Source of the DNA: Alisma plantago-aquatica
Lineage: Eukaryota > Streptophyta > Magnoliopsida > Alismatales > Alismataceae
Direction of reading: 5' to 3'
Length of the DNA stretch: 64,000 bases
Assembly: GCA_963693085.1 (NCBI GenBank)
Contig: OY856409.1
Span: forward strand, 1,334,651,915 to 1,334,715,914
Shown one piece after another: positions 45,250 to 57,604 of this stretch. The position numbers and the translations under genes were made by a program. The notes beneath the pieces were generated by a model. It made no database searches and was not told the DNA's origin. It saw only the letters and a list, made by a program, of their open reading frames with translations. Position 1 is the stretch's first letter, and the number at the start of each line of letters is the position of its first letter.

Positions 45250-45405
45250 TGTTAATATATTTCATATCTATTCTATTTTGTAATTTCTATATCCTGCTGG
45301 ACCTCTATGTAAATTATCCAATTTCTCTTATTAATAAAAAGGGAGAAGGCCTATGGCCTCTCTCAACGCAGCATTGCACGTTGCATTGCGGCACCACATT
45401 TCACA
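45250..45405 (+). repeat. 3' LTR of copia 40370-45405
   Basis: 156 bp, directly after the polypurine tract and followed by the GTTTG duplication. Confidence 0.9.
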
Positions 45406-45589
45406 GTTTGAATGAATAACCTCTCACACAAATTAATAAGTAAGAAACAAACCTCAAAATGCATAGATATCAATTGAAAATTAAACTCCAAAATTCATGA
45501 ATCAAATAGCAATATAATAAGTCCTCAAGCTCTCCAAGAAGCACATATAGTAGCAATGAAGATCCTCACAATGTATATAGAGCAGCCGG

Positions 45590-46030
45590 AAGATAAACTA
45601 TATATATGTTACATTATATATTTCTTGTTTTACATAGCCTGTTATTTGTTTTGTTATTTCTCTTTTATATATGGACCTCTTTGTAATTCTCTCAGTATTA
45701 TATATATGAGGGTGCACACATTGTGCAACCCTGAGCTTTCTGAAAACCCTGACTCTGTTACATGGTATCAGAGCAGGTCGAATCCTAGTCGTCTTTCCCT
45801 CCCTCCGTCCCTTCTCTCTCTCTCTCTTCTTCCCTCTACGACCCCCCCCCCCCGCCCGCAGCAGCAGGCCGCCGGACGCACAGCTGGCTGCCGCCCACGT
45901 AGGGGCCGTTCGTCCTTTTTCTTCACTCCTCTCCATCTCATTTCTTCCCTCTACTCATCTCTTCCTCTATTCTCCCCCTCACGCCAACTACGCACAAACC
46001 AAGAGAGTTGTTGGGGTGGAAAGTCATAAA
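45590..46030 (+). mobile_element. Truncated copia: LTR end, primer site and leader only
   Basis: An LTR-like stretch ending GTTACA at 45762 is followed by the exact primer site TGGTATCAGAGC (45763-45774) and then a pyrimidine-rich leader. No gag or pol follows; other sequence resumes near 46030. The LTR start is uncertain. Confidence 0.5.
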
Positions 46031-46699
46031 CGATAGTTAGAGGAAATGGATTTGTAGGCAAATATGTGGAGGAGAGTAATTGATAACACAAGCCGATGTA
46101 CTACATGACCTGATTAGACATATTCAGGTAGAAAATAAAACAGATTTTTTTGCGACTAAAAAATGGGCCACTTGTGGTTTAGAATAGGTCAAAAATCATA
46201 TCCGATTTGCATTCATCATGCAATATTTCAAAAAAGGGTTCATGCGGCCACATATGCGGCCCTATATGCAGTTCAGACCCTTAACCAAACCGCGTATGGG
46301 AAATAGGCACCTAAAACAGAACATGTCGCATATAAGGCTGCATAGCCGCATATAAGGTTGATTAATCCCCAATTTTGAATGATCAAACTGCTAAGCTGGC
46401 ATTTTTTTTACCATCACCCCCTATTCCTCACATAACTTATGTTTATGTTTCACTGAGTGACATGTGCCTAGCACGCGCCTCACTTATGTTTTTACTTATG
46501 TGGTTTAGTCCCATATTGCTCATCTCTGTTTTCATTTCTCCTCTCTTATCCTATATAAGAGAATGCAATGTAAACCTTTTCAATCATCCAATACAATTCT
46601 CTTCAATATCCTATATGGCATCAGAGCATGTTCTCCCTCCCTCGTGCAATTCCCTACCCTAACCCTCATGACCTAAGCCTCCCCCCCCGCTACCCGCTA

Positions 46700-48333
46700 C
46701 CGCCGCCCGCCCTGGTTGTTCTTGAAAAAAATTCTCAAACTTCGAGTGAAGCCACTCAGTGGAAGGCGTAGCAGATGGCTGTTCAGGTGCTGTATCAGTG
46801 AAAGTCTCAACAGATGCTTGGTTTGCCCAAGCAAGTTTACCGTCCTTGATCCAACACCGATCTTCATTGTGATTGTCACGGCCACAGAAGTTGCAGAAGC
46901 GAGGGCCAACATATTGTCCTCGACCAGGAGCAGTAGAAGATGTGCGTCCACCATTAGGAAGGAGACGTCCTCCACGACCACGTCCACGACCAGATTCAGA
47001 AAGTGCTAATAGCCAGAGCAGGATGTTTGATAGCAGGGGCGGAGGTCATAGACGGAAGTCTTTGAACCCGTTTAAGGACGTCGCAGAGAGTAGGCAGTGG
47101 GTCATTGGACAGAATCTGGTCGACCACTCCAGTGAAGGAAGCAGGAAGAACAGCCAGAAATTGGACTAATTGTAGTTCATTGCGCTGCTTCTGGGCTTCT
47201 TTGATGTCAACTGTCAAGGGGTGATAAATTTCATACTCATTCCAGAGGGCAGGGCACTGATTGTAGAAGTCTTCAACAGGAGTGTCAGAGGAGAATTCTT
47301 TCTTGGCCAAAGTTTTGAAAATTTCAAAAACACGCTTGAGATTCTGTTGATGAGAATAGACGTGAGATAGCTGATCCCACATGGCCTTAGCATCATGAAG
47401 ACACAACAATGACTGGATGATCCGTGGCTCGGTGCTATTAAGAAGCCAAGACATGACACCAAAGTTGTCTTTGGACCGTTGTGCATAAGCTTGCTTGCTT
47501 TTGTCATCTGCAGTAGCAGCAGGAGGTTCAGTAGTGAAATGAGAATAACAACCTTGTGCTTTGACATACAGGACAAAGGACGCCGACTAGAGATGATAGT
47601 TGGAGCCGTCGAGTTTAACTGTGGTAACACACAGGGAACGGGGCGGCTCGACAGAGGCCTTGTTGAACAGAGCCGAAGCAGCAGTACAAGAAGAGATAGC
47701 CGACACAGCAACAACAGTAGAACTCAGCAACAGAGGTCAGATCCAAAGGAACCCGCTACGGGACAGTAAAGCAACACTGTAGATTTGAAGCATCACATCA
47801 GAAAAGACCCGCTACGGGCAGGGTAACTGATAAAGGAACCTACACCGTCATGAGGAAAATCAAGATTCCATCATGAGGCGCAGACAGAAGAAACCAAAGA
47901 GCCGGAGGGACTCTCAATGTGCAATAGCTATGGCTGTCCGAAGACGTAAAAAGCGTAGAGAATTAGAGGAGCAGGGAAATGGTGGTTGTGGGTAGTGGAA
48001 GAGGAAGAGGGGATGGAGTGGGCGGGGGGAGACGGCGGTGGGGACAACAGGAGGAGGGGGCGGCGCAGGGGAGGGGACGACGTCGGGTTGGGGAGGAGGG
48101 GGGTGGCGGTGGCTGGTGGGGGGTGTGGTGGCAGCGACAGTTGGGGAAGGAGAGGGGGTGGTGGTGGCAGGTGGGGGGTGTGGTGGCGGCGGGTGGGGAG
48201 GGGAGGGGGTGGCGGCGGAAGAGAGAGGGAAGGGGAGGGGCTGCAGCGGCGGGCGGGTGGAGGGGGAAGGCTTAGGTCATGAGGGTTAGGGTGGGAAATT
48301 GCATTAGGGAGGGCGAACCTGCTCTCGATACCG
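46700..48333 (-). pseudogene. Inverted copia leader and gag remnant
   Basis: Read on the minus strand, it begins at 48333 with a primer-site-like CGGTATCGAGAGC, continues with a leader that matches the plus-strand leader at 46616-46690 (ACCCTCATGACCTAAGCC in both), then a GC-rich stretch, then gag at 47714-46990 (SLLCLHDAKAMWDQLSHVYS, FKTLAKKEF), ending with a zinc knuckle near 46880 (FCNFCGRDNHNEDRC). Several frame changes are present. It belongs to the same family as the flanking pol by its leader. Confidence 0.75.
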
Positions 48334-50886
48334 TGTTCTGTTCGTAGTCATTTTGGAGTTAAATATAGTTTGACCTTTATTGATGATTACTCCCGTGTTA
48401 CTTGGTTGTTTTTTACTGAAAGATCGCAACACAGTTTTAGATAATATCAATGTTTTTTTTTCTCTGAAATACATACCCAATTCAACAAACCCATTAAAAT
48501 TTTCCACACTGATAATGCCCTTGAATTTTTGCAAAAGACAGTAACATCTTTTTGTTCAGTCCGTGGCACCATCCATCAAACTACTTGTCCCTACACTCCA
48601 CAACAGAATGGCGTTGCTGAACGTAAAAATCGCCATTTGTTAGAGGTTGCTCGCTCTTTACTTCTACATTATAAAGTACCTCACCGTTTCTGGCCTGAAG
48701 TTGTTTTTACAACATGCTATCTTATCAATCGCATGCCATCCTTTGTTTTGCACAATAACATACCTTACACCATTCTCTTTCCTGATGCTCAACTATTCTA
48801 TGTCCCCCTCGTATTTTTGGGTGTACCTGTTTTGTCAAAAACCTACGCACGGGGCTAACAAAACTTGATCCTCGCTCCACTAAGTGTATGTTTTTGGGAT
48901 ATTCTAGAACCCAGAAAGGTTATCGCTGTTTTGATCCTATTCTGAAGCAATGGTTTGTGAGTGCGGATGTAGTAATTTTTTGAGCATATGCCATATTTCT
49001 TTGATGATGGAGCATCACTCTATAGTGATATGTTGGCGCCAACCCCGTTGCCTTTTGTTGATGAGATTTTGTCATTTTCTGAACTGCCTGAAACCCGCCC
49101 TATGCAAGTATACAAGGGAAGGACCAAGACAAGTACTCCTTCCATGGCCCCTCCATAACCAATTCCTCCTTCTGTGGATGATCATACAACCACAGAGGTA
49201 ACTTCTGACTTACACCTGCCTATCAGCCTGTGCAAAAGCGTTTGTTCCCGCACAAAACATCCTATTAGTCATTTCTGCTCATCCTAACCTGAATAACAGT
49301 TTTGCATGCTTCACTTCCACTATCTCTGCCGTCACTATTCCAAAGACTGCTGTAGAAGCTCTTCTTGTTCTTGCATGGAAACAAGCGATGGACCATGAAA
49401 TGCAGGCACTCTCTGATCGCAAGACCTGGGAACTTGTGGATCGTCCTCCTTCCCGCCCTACTGTTGGATGCCGATGGGTCTTCACAATTAAGTATCAACC
49501 TGATGGTACAATTGAGCGTCTGAAAGCTGGTCTTGTGGCAAAAGGATATACACAAACATATGGTGTGGACTATTTTGAAACCTTTTCTCCTGTAGCACGT
49601 TTAAATTATGTTCTCATTTTGATTTTTGTTGCTGTAAACAAAGAATGGCCTCTATTCCAGTTGGATGTCAAAAATGCGTTTCTTTATGGAGACTTGCAGG
49701 AAGAAGTTTACGTGGAGCAACCACCGGGTTTTTTTGCTCAGGGGAAGTCCTCCTCGTAGGTTTGTAAGCTGAGGAAAGCCATTTACGGTCTCAAACAGAG
49801 CCCTCGTGCTTGGTTCGACAAACTTAGTCAGATCTTAGTAACTTTTGGCTTTTATCGTTCCCACTCAGATCATTCGGTTTTTATCCGCAAAACTGTGGCA
49901 GGGCTAGTCATTCTTATTGTCTATGTTGACAATATTATCTTATCTGGCAATGATACCTTGGGCATTCAGGTAACTAAAACTTACTTAGAAAAACACTTTG
50001 TCACCAAAGATCTTGGGAAGTTGAGATATTTTTTAGGCATCGAGGTGTCCAGATCGTCTGCAGGATTGTGTCTCTCCCAACAAAAATATGTACTTGATCT
50101 TTTGCAGGAAACTGGTATGCTTGGTTGTAAACCAACCAACACCCCTCTTGACCCAAATATGGATTGGGACGAGGAAAACTCTCCTTATGCTAATCACCAC
50201 CAGTTCAGAAGGCTTGTTGGCAAACTTATTTATCTTATCGTCACAAGAGCTGACCTCACTGCCGCTGTAGGATTCATCAACAAATATCTTGATTGACCAC
50301 GACAGTGTCATTGGGACGCTGTATGTCACATCCCGCGCTATCTCAAAAGCTCTCCAGGTAAAGACTTGTTATATAAGAAGCACGAGCACTGCAATCACTC
50401 TGGTTTTTCTGACTCTGACTCTGCAGGGAGTCGCTCTGATCGTAAATCTACATCGGGCTATTGCACATTTGTGGGTGGCAATCTTGTTACCTAGCGAAGC
50501 AAAAAACAGACTGTCGTAGCTAGGTCCAGTGCAGAGGAAGAATATCAAGCCATGGCTCATACTGCATGTGAACTTCTGCGGGTCCAGAGTCTCCTCAAGG
50601 AGTTTGACATATCCTATTCCAGCCCTAAACCGATGTTTTGTGAAAACAAGGCTTCTATTTTTATTGCGAGCAACCCAACATTTCATGAAAGGACAAAACA
50701 TATTGAGGTCGGCTGTCACTTTGTTCGCGAGATTGTTCTTTTTGGTCGTATTTGCACTCCGTATCTTAGTACTGAGCAGCAAGTAGCGGACATCTTCACC
50801 AAAATTCTTCCAAAAGCTCGTTTCCAGACTCTAGTAAACAAGATGAGCATGTTCGACATCTACGCTCGAGCTGAAGGGGGAGTATA
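48334..50886 (+). pseudogene. Copia integrase-reverse transcriptase-RNase H remnant
   Basis: This starts within the integrase core (VKYSLTFIDDYSRVTWLFF) directly at the end of the inverted segment. Integrase continues with PQQNGVAERKNRH near 48600. Reverse transcriptase is at 49388-49759 (FQLDVKNAFLYG keeps the first Asp) and 49895-50296, where YVDN replaces YVDD. RNase H is at 50552-50887. There are a stop at 49757 and several frame changes. Confidence 0.8.
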
Positions 50887-51066
50887 GAGATATGTTTATG
50901 TTTCACTGAGTGACATGTGACTAGCATGTGCCTCACTTATGTTTTTACTTATGTGGTTTAGTCCCATATTGCTCATATCTGTTTTCATTTCTCCTCTCTT
51001 ACCCTATAGAGAGAATGCACGTAAACATTTTCAATCATCCAATACAATTCTCTTCAATATCCTATA
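50883..51066 (+). repeat. 3' LTR of copia 46438-51066
   Basis: 184 bp, with TATAG...CTATA inverted termini. The left LTR is a close match lacking the terminal eight or so bases. Confidence 0.8.
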
Positions 51067-51071
51067 TAACT

Positions 51072-52478
51072 ACAACCACCACCTACATTTAGCCTACTTC
51101 TGCTTCCATTTCCTCTTTCTTTACATTACTTTCATCTATGGGTGTTATACACTTAGCTCATTATTGCATATATGTGTATATTTAAGTTGTGCTTGATTGC
51201 ATATTTGCATGATTACATCTAAAATATGTAAATTTACAAATTAAATATGTAATTTTATGATTACTGTATGTTTATATGGAATTATTTATAAATACAAAAT
51301 CTAAAACCGCATATACTTCCACATACAACATATACTCTATTCGGTGACCTCTACAAACGTACAACACATACCGCTATTTAAAATTATGCGTTATGCAATA
51401 TATATGGGGGTTGTAGATGGATTGAGGGAGGTAAGTATATATGTAGGTAGCGTTAGAAGGGGGCAATGAAGTGGTGGGAAGAGAAGATAAATGTTGTTGA
51501 TATAGATAGAATAGGGACACACAATGTATAAAAGCCATATGTTATGTGATAGTGTAGAAGAAGATGAAGTTATATAGTGTCAGTAAGAGTAGACACGACA
51601 TGTTTGTGATGTCACACACCGTGTAAAGCAACAATAGGTTGTGACACGTTGCGCCCTGAAAGAGACACGCCGTGTCTGATAACAACAATAGCAACTAGCA
51701 CCAGTTAACACACAGTGTGCTAATCCTACAAGCCGTTTAGATTAGAAGCATAGTTTGCAACAGGTAGAGGATACGTCGTGTAGAAGAACTACACACCATG
51801 TTAGTAGTCGGGGTAGCGGCGATGACAGAAATAAAAGCACACATCGTGTATTTCTATCACACACTTTATGATTAGATTACACATTGTGCAATTTATCCAC
51901 ACACTATGTAGGTTATTGTGAATCAAACCACGAACGAGCAAAACACTGCGCACACGTCGTATGCCGCTGTGCAATAACAAAATATACCCCGAATGACAAC
52001 AAAACAATGGAGACATCCTTTTGGATCTCCACCAAGGCAAAGTAGGGATTGGAAATCCCTAATAGTAGTAGAAAGGTGGATCTTCCACCACGGTTAGGCA
52101 TCGGATCTCAAAAACGATGACATTTAGATGGCGGTGGAGTAGAAGTTAACAAAGAGGTAGTATTGCAGATGGTAGCAAAGTAGATGGCCATGACGTAGCA
52201 ATATAGGGGGGAAGAGACGTCTCCTCCATGGTGCAACAAAAAGGCAATACATGGCGGTACATTGGATATATCAACAAAAACATAGAAGCATCACTGAAAG
52301 ATGTTGATTTGTGATGGAGACGCTCAAGAGTGATGTTCCAAGAGGAAGTAGGGAATGTGCATCCTACATGAAGCCAAGAACCGCCAAGAGGCAACAACCG
52401 AATGTAAGGAACACGCTCCTGTTTGGCTCTCCTTTCTCACATAAGGTTAGGGGTGCAGGACAGACCACTTTGATGCCA
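51072..52478. other. Interior of the outer LTR element, non-coding
   Basis: No gag or pol motif is found. ACACACCGTGT-type strings recur at 51610-51900. The right end resembles the leader of the minus-strand LTR elements at 24-27 kb, leading into the primer-site-like sequence at 52465-52478. Confidence 0.4.
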
Positions 52479-52640
52479 TGTTAGCAAACGCGGTACTGGG
52501 AAAATTCCCAATATGTTTCTTATTGATAGATGTACTACCCTTCTATATATAGGAGAGAAGGCAAGTACAAGGAAGCAGACTTAATGCCACAAAATCATTA
52601 TCACCCTAATCCAAATCCCACTACCTTAGCATACGTTGTT

Positions 52641-54165
52641 AAAGGGAATACATCGTCCATCTCTGAGCGGCCTGTAGCTCACACACAACATATGTAACTA
52701 TTAAAATTGAACCAAAAAGGTTTACAAAGGGTGGCTAGAAGGCCACATTATATGAAAGATACAAGAAGAGAAAACTAACTAGCTTGGTACTACATCCCAA
52801 TTACATTAATATTCCCTGTGGAGTTATTATTTGGTGAAGCTTTGTTCAGAGTTCTTATTAGATATCATTATAACATAAGCAAGATCTTGGGAAGTTCTAA
52901 TTACCCGTTGTGACCTAAAATCATAAAAACAAACAATCAATGCAAACACATTGGTACGTTGTAAAATCAAACAAAATTGCAAGTTTAGAAGAATGTAAAG
53001 CTTGCAAATATAATGTAATAAGAATAAACAAACACAACTATCAAGAATATTCATTTGTCAGCAAAAAGCATATTTTCTTATTAAATACATTATACTCGAG
53101 AATATATTGCCCCCAGGCCAATGCATGGGCCTACATCCCGCAGGATGGGTCCAAAAGAGCCATGGCTACTTGAGGAGTACCAAAGTATCCCCCAAAAGGT
53201 GGCCTAACCCCAAGATACGAGCAGGTTCATCAAGACTTGCGCCCTTTCCTTAAGTTACACATAAGTGCACTAAGGTTGTGTCCTTACCCCAAGATACAAG
53301 CAGGTGCATTGCACACAAAACGAGGTTTCTTATAATGGAAATGTAATTTATGTTTTCAAGTTTTGTTAATTTAGATATAAAAAATACAAAAGACTAATTA
53401 ATAGGGAATGGAGTAGCTTAAACAATTATCATAGCCAAGCTTAGGGACTCATACAGACACAATACAAACAAAAATATCATAATCAAGGCCAATAGGAGGA
53501 TAAAGCGCAACTTTTTTGAGTATGAGTTGATCTTAGAATACTACATAAGGATAAAACAGGGTCCTGGATTGTAAAATGCACACATGCATCAAATAATAGG
53601 GATTTCAATATTTAGGGGCACAAGGACCAAAACTAGGATTTTAAGTCTCTATATTGACCCTAGGTGTGGTTTCACATCCGTGATCAACATTATCAAGTTT
53701 TGACAATTCAAGAGCAATATCTTTATCACTAGCATTTATCAACTTCAAATGATGGTCTCATACCTAGGTAATTTTAGGACTTAACACTAAATCATCATCA
53801 AATAGTCAACTTTATCATTATCAAGGGGTTTCAAGATTTAAGATATGATTTGAGTCTGATCATGTATATTCAAAGTTGTAATTATGATCTAGATAAGGAA
53901 ATCATAAGATTTGATTAGTATTGAATATCAACGTAACTTCTGGATCATGAACAATTTCATATCAAAATTATTATTATCGCAACAAAAAAGTGATTAGATG
54001 TGATCCAAGTTTTCAAATAATAGTCTAGGTTACTGATGATTTTAGATTTATGGTTTCTGAGTCATAACGACCAAGATGATGTCATTAATTGACTTCGAAT
54101 AATCAACAAGGATGATATAAGAGACACCAGTTAAAAAGGAACTTGAATCTGCCCTTGCAAGTATC
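52641..54165. other. Unassigned AT-rich sequence
   Basis: I see no gene, element end or repeat that I can support in this stretch. Confidence 0.45.
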
Positions 54166-54404
54166 TTTATTGAGTTTCTCTCGTTTTTATGATAAGAATA
54201 GACTACTTATTTGCAATATTTGGGGCTAGTATCTCTAGAGGGAAATATAATTGTTTATTCAGTGAGTAAAACAGGTTACAGGATAGTCTCTAATATAGCT
54301 AATGAGAGTAGAGACACAAGTACAAGTGAGCAATATGAGACTAAAAGTAAAACAATAAAACAACAAGTAAATAACACAGTAACACAATATATCTATACTC
54401 CCCT

Positions 54405-56905
54405 TCAAGCTGGAGCGTAGATGTCAAACAAGCCCAGCTTGTCAATCAGAGTCTGAAACCGAACTTTAGGCAAGATCTTGGTGAAGATATCCGCAAGCTG
54501 CTTGTCAGTGCCAATATATGGAGTGCAGATATGTCCAGACAGAACTTTCTCCCGAACAAAATGGCAATCAACCTCAATATGCTTCGTGCATTCATGAAAC
54601 GTGAGGTTGCTTGCAAAAAAAATCGAGGCTTTGTTGTCACAGAACATAGGAATGGGACTAGAATAAGCAATGTCAAACTCTTGAAGAAGGCCACGGACCC
54701 ACAGAAGCTCACATGCAGTATGAGCCATGGCTCTATATTCGGCCTCAACACTGGATCTAGCAACCACAGTTTGCTTTTTGCTCCGTCAGGTGACTAGGTT
54801 GCCTCCCACAAAGGTACAGTTGCCAGAAGTGGACTTTCGATCAGATCGACTTCCTGCATAGTCAGAATCAGAAAATCCAGATAGATTGCAATGACCATGC
54901 TTTTTATACAGAAGACCTTTCCCTGGCGAGCTTTTAAGATATCGTAGGATGTAACACATAACGTCCCAGTGGCACTGCCGGGGTTTATCAAGGTACCGGC
55001 TTATGAATCCTAAACAACTACTAGGTCAGCCCTAGTGACCGTCAGGTAAATAAGCTTGCCTACCAGCCTTCGAAACTGGTGACGATCATCATAAGGTGGA
55101 GAGCTATCATCATCCCAATCCATGTTGGGATCTACAGGAGTGTTGGCTGGCTTGCAACCCAGTATGCCGGTTTCCTGCAATAAATCCAGAACATATTTTC
55201 TTTGTGAAACATAGATTCCTGCAGATGATCTGGCAACTTCAATACCTACAAAATATCGCAGTTTGCTAAGATCCTTGGCGATGAAGTGTTGTGCCAAATA
55301 ATGTTTGGTTGCCTGGATACCCGCAGTATCACTGCCAGATAAAACAATATCATCTACTTATACAATCAGAATAACAAGCCCTGCTGCTGACTTACGAATA
55401 AATACGGAATGATCAGATTGTGATCGCTGAAAGCCAAAAGTAATTAAGATCTGACTGAGTTTATCAAACCAGGCACGCGGGCTCTGCTTAAGATCATAGA
55501 TGACCTTTCTGATTTTACATATTTTGAAGGCAGACTCCCCCTGAACAACAAATCCCAACGGTTGCTCCATGTATACCTCCTCCTGAAGAGCTCCATAGAG
55601 AGAAGCGTTTTTGACATCAAGTTGATACAGAGGCCAGTCTTTATTTACAGCACTAGAAATCAGAATACGAACAGAATTCAAGCGTGCAACTGGAGAAAAG
55701 GTCTCAAAGTAGTCAACACCGTATGTCTTTGTATAACCTTTTGCAACTGATCTAGCTTTCAGGCGTTCAATGGTACCATCCGGTTGATATTTAATAGTAA
55801 ATATCCAGCGGCAGCCAACGGTATGGCATGAAGAGGGACGATCAACCAGATCCCAAGTGTGACCATCACAGAGTGCATGCATTTCTTGCTCCATAGCATG
55901 TTTCCAGGCAGGAATGCGAAGGGCCTCTTCGACTGATTTAGGAATTGTCACAACAGACAAAACAGAATTGAAGCAAGCAAAGCTACCACAGAGATTGTCA
56001 GATGAACAAAAATGACTGATAGGATGCTTAATACATGATTGAACGCCTTTCTGTAAACTGATAGGAAGATCCAGGTCAGAAAATGACGATCACAGAGTGC
56101 ATGCATTTCTTGTTCCATAGCATGTTTCCAGGCAGGAATGCGAAGGGCCTCTTCGACTAATTTAGGAATTGTCACAACAGACAAAATAGAATTGAAGCAA
56201 GCAAAGCTACCACAGAGATTGTCAGATGAACAAAAATGATTGATAGGATGCTTAGTACATGATCGAACGCCTTTCCGTAAACTGATATGAAGATCCAGGT
56301 CAGAAAATACCTTAGTGGATGGTGGATCAACCGCAGACGCAGGATTTGGTTCGGCCGGGGCTTCAAAAGCATTGTGGTTCTTTGACCTGCGCTGATAGAC
56401 TTGCAATGGGCGTTCTTTAGGCACATCAGGAGACGATACATCCTCAACAATCACCGGTAAGGGTGTGGTAGCCATAATATCAGCAGACAATTTTGCGCCA
56501 TCAGTAGAATAGGAAGGCATATGCTCAAAAAAGGTCACATCCGCACTAACAAACCACTGTTTTTTAATAGGATCAAAACAGCGGTAGCCTTTTTGTGTAC
56601 GAGAATATCCCAGAAAAACACATTTGACCGAGCGAGCATCAAGTTTGGTGAGCCCAGGACGAAGATTTTTCACAAAACAAGTACTCCCAAAAATGCGAGG
56701 AGGTAGAGAGAATAAGGGTTTATCGGGAAACAAAATAGCATACGGGACCTGATTTTTTAAAATAGAGGAAGGCATGCGATTGATGAGATAGCAAGCCGTA
56801 GAGACAGCTTCAGGCCAGAAATGATGGGGTACTTTGTAGTGTATGAGAAGAGTGCGAGCAACCTCAAGTGACGGTTTTTTCTTTCAGCGACACCATTTTG
56901 GATAC
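54405..56905 (-). pseudogene. Copia integrase-reverse transcriptase-RNase H remnant
   Basis: RNase H is at 54767-54405 (ARSSVEAEYRAMAHTACELL), the reverse-transcriptase C-terminal part at 55297-55010, reverse transcriptase at 55960-55358 (QLDVKNASLYG; the frame ends just before the YVDD position, where a stop intervenes at about 55356), and the integrase C-terminal half at 56775-56320. A 224-bp tandem duplication (55861-56084 and 56085-56308) between integrase and reverse transcriptase shifts the frame. The motifs are otherwise well preserved, so decay is recent relative to most elements here. Confidence 0.82.
55861..56308. repeat. 224-bp tandem duplication inside copia pol
   Basis: The units are 55861-56084 and 56085-56308, differing at several bases. 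224 is not a multiple of three, so the second unit is read out of frame. Confidence 0.88.
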
Positions 56906-57136
56906 TTGTAAGGGAATCAGCCAAAAACAAAAAAATCGACACACAAACTTTTCAAGTGGATAGTTTTTATTGTCTTGATATGCATGGCTAATAAGTGTCT
57001 AAGCAACCTCAATTTTTTTATGTAGGCTATTCATATGATATTTAAGAGGCTCATTGGTTTGGATTTTAAAATGGTTGGATGGTACAAAACCACTTTAAGT
57101 GGATCACATCACAGGTACACTAGAGTGTACCCACGC

Positions 57137-57169
<33 letters not shown>

Positions 57170-57573
57170 ATATATATATATATACTATATATATGTATGC
57201 ATGCATGCTTGTGTATCTTAGGAAGTGTGTACTAGCTAGTAAATGCAACTTACATGTACCCGACATTAAAATGGTACATGTACAATTTGTTAATTAGATC
57301 AAACCATACACGAGTCAACATTGTCTAAATTAGATGTGTAACAAACCACGATCATGTGTCATTATATCATGAGATATAGATGAAGACAATCCAACGACTT
57401 CAACAATTTATGCAACTTAACATTGATTACAAAATATACATCTTGTCTAATTTCATGATCTATAAATGTAGGATTGAGTTGATTTTTTATATACATGTAA
57501 TTTAAAGGATATTCATCAAATCGATAAGGTTGCATTTTTCAATAGTGTTGCAATCATGTTAAATTAAGATGGG

Positions 57574-57604
<31 letters not shown>

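Larger units (their letters stand above)
40370..45405 (+). mobile_element. Ty1/copia retrotransposon with short LTRs and 5-bp target duplication
   Basis: The two 156-bp LTRs (40370-40525 and 45250-45405) run TGTTAATATA...CATTTCACA and differ at four positions. GTTTG flanks the element at 40365-40369 and 45406-45410. TAGTACAAGAGC follows the left LTR as a modified primer site, and TTGAGGGGGAG precedes the right LTR as the polypurine tract. The interior carries the complete gag-protease-integrase-reverse transcriptase-RNase H order. It is the most complete copia in the window. Confidence 0.92.
46438..51066 (+). mobile_element. Ty1/copia element with non-canonical LTR ends and inverted gag
   Basis: The LTRs are 46438-46615 and 50883-51066. 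The right one starts TATAGAGATATG and ends CCTATA; the left has lost the first bases. TAACT occurs at 46433-46437 and 51067-51071. TGGCATCAGAGC follows the left LTR, and AAGGGGGAG precedes the right. Integrase, reverse transcriptase and RNase H lie on the plus strand (48.34-50.89 kb), but the leader plus gag lies on the minus strand at 48333-46700, after a short plus-strand leader copy. Protease and the integrase N-terminus are missing. Confidence 0.8.
39558..52640 (-). mobile_element. Probable outer LTR element hosting nested copia insertions
   Basis: LTR-like sequences share GAAAATTCCCAATATGTTTC at about 39577 and 52500, followed by similar sequence through GAGGCAAGTACA. The right one is preceded by TTTGATGCCATGTTAGC, a worn complement of a primer site. 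The left one is followed near 39743 by GCTGCCCCTTAAACTGGG, a polypurine complement. The polarity is minus. Most of the 13 kb between is occupied by plus-strand copia insertions; the element's own interior is non-coding. The LTRs are diverged, which fits an old element. The boundaries are approximate. Confidence 0.45.
54166..56905 (-). mobile_element. 5'-truncated Ty1/copia element, minus strand
   Basis: The 3' LTR lies at about 54166-54402 (its inner edge abuts CTCCCCTTCAAGCTGG, a polypurine complement; its outer edge is uncertain). RNase H, reverse transcriptase and integrase follow to the right on the minus strand. The coding part stops abruptly inside the integrase near 56905, at the position of its conserved QQNG motif; no gag, protease or 5' LTR is present. 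The LTR start on the minus strand is TATAGATATA, like the neighbouring copia at 46.4-51.1 kb, suggesting a related family. Confidence 0.75.

Noticed and set aside
47979..48289. Three overlapping plus-strand glycine/arginine-rich ORFs
   Set aside because: They read a G-rich strand opposite the inverted copia leader; this is low-complexity shadow coding.
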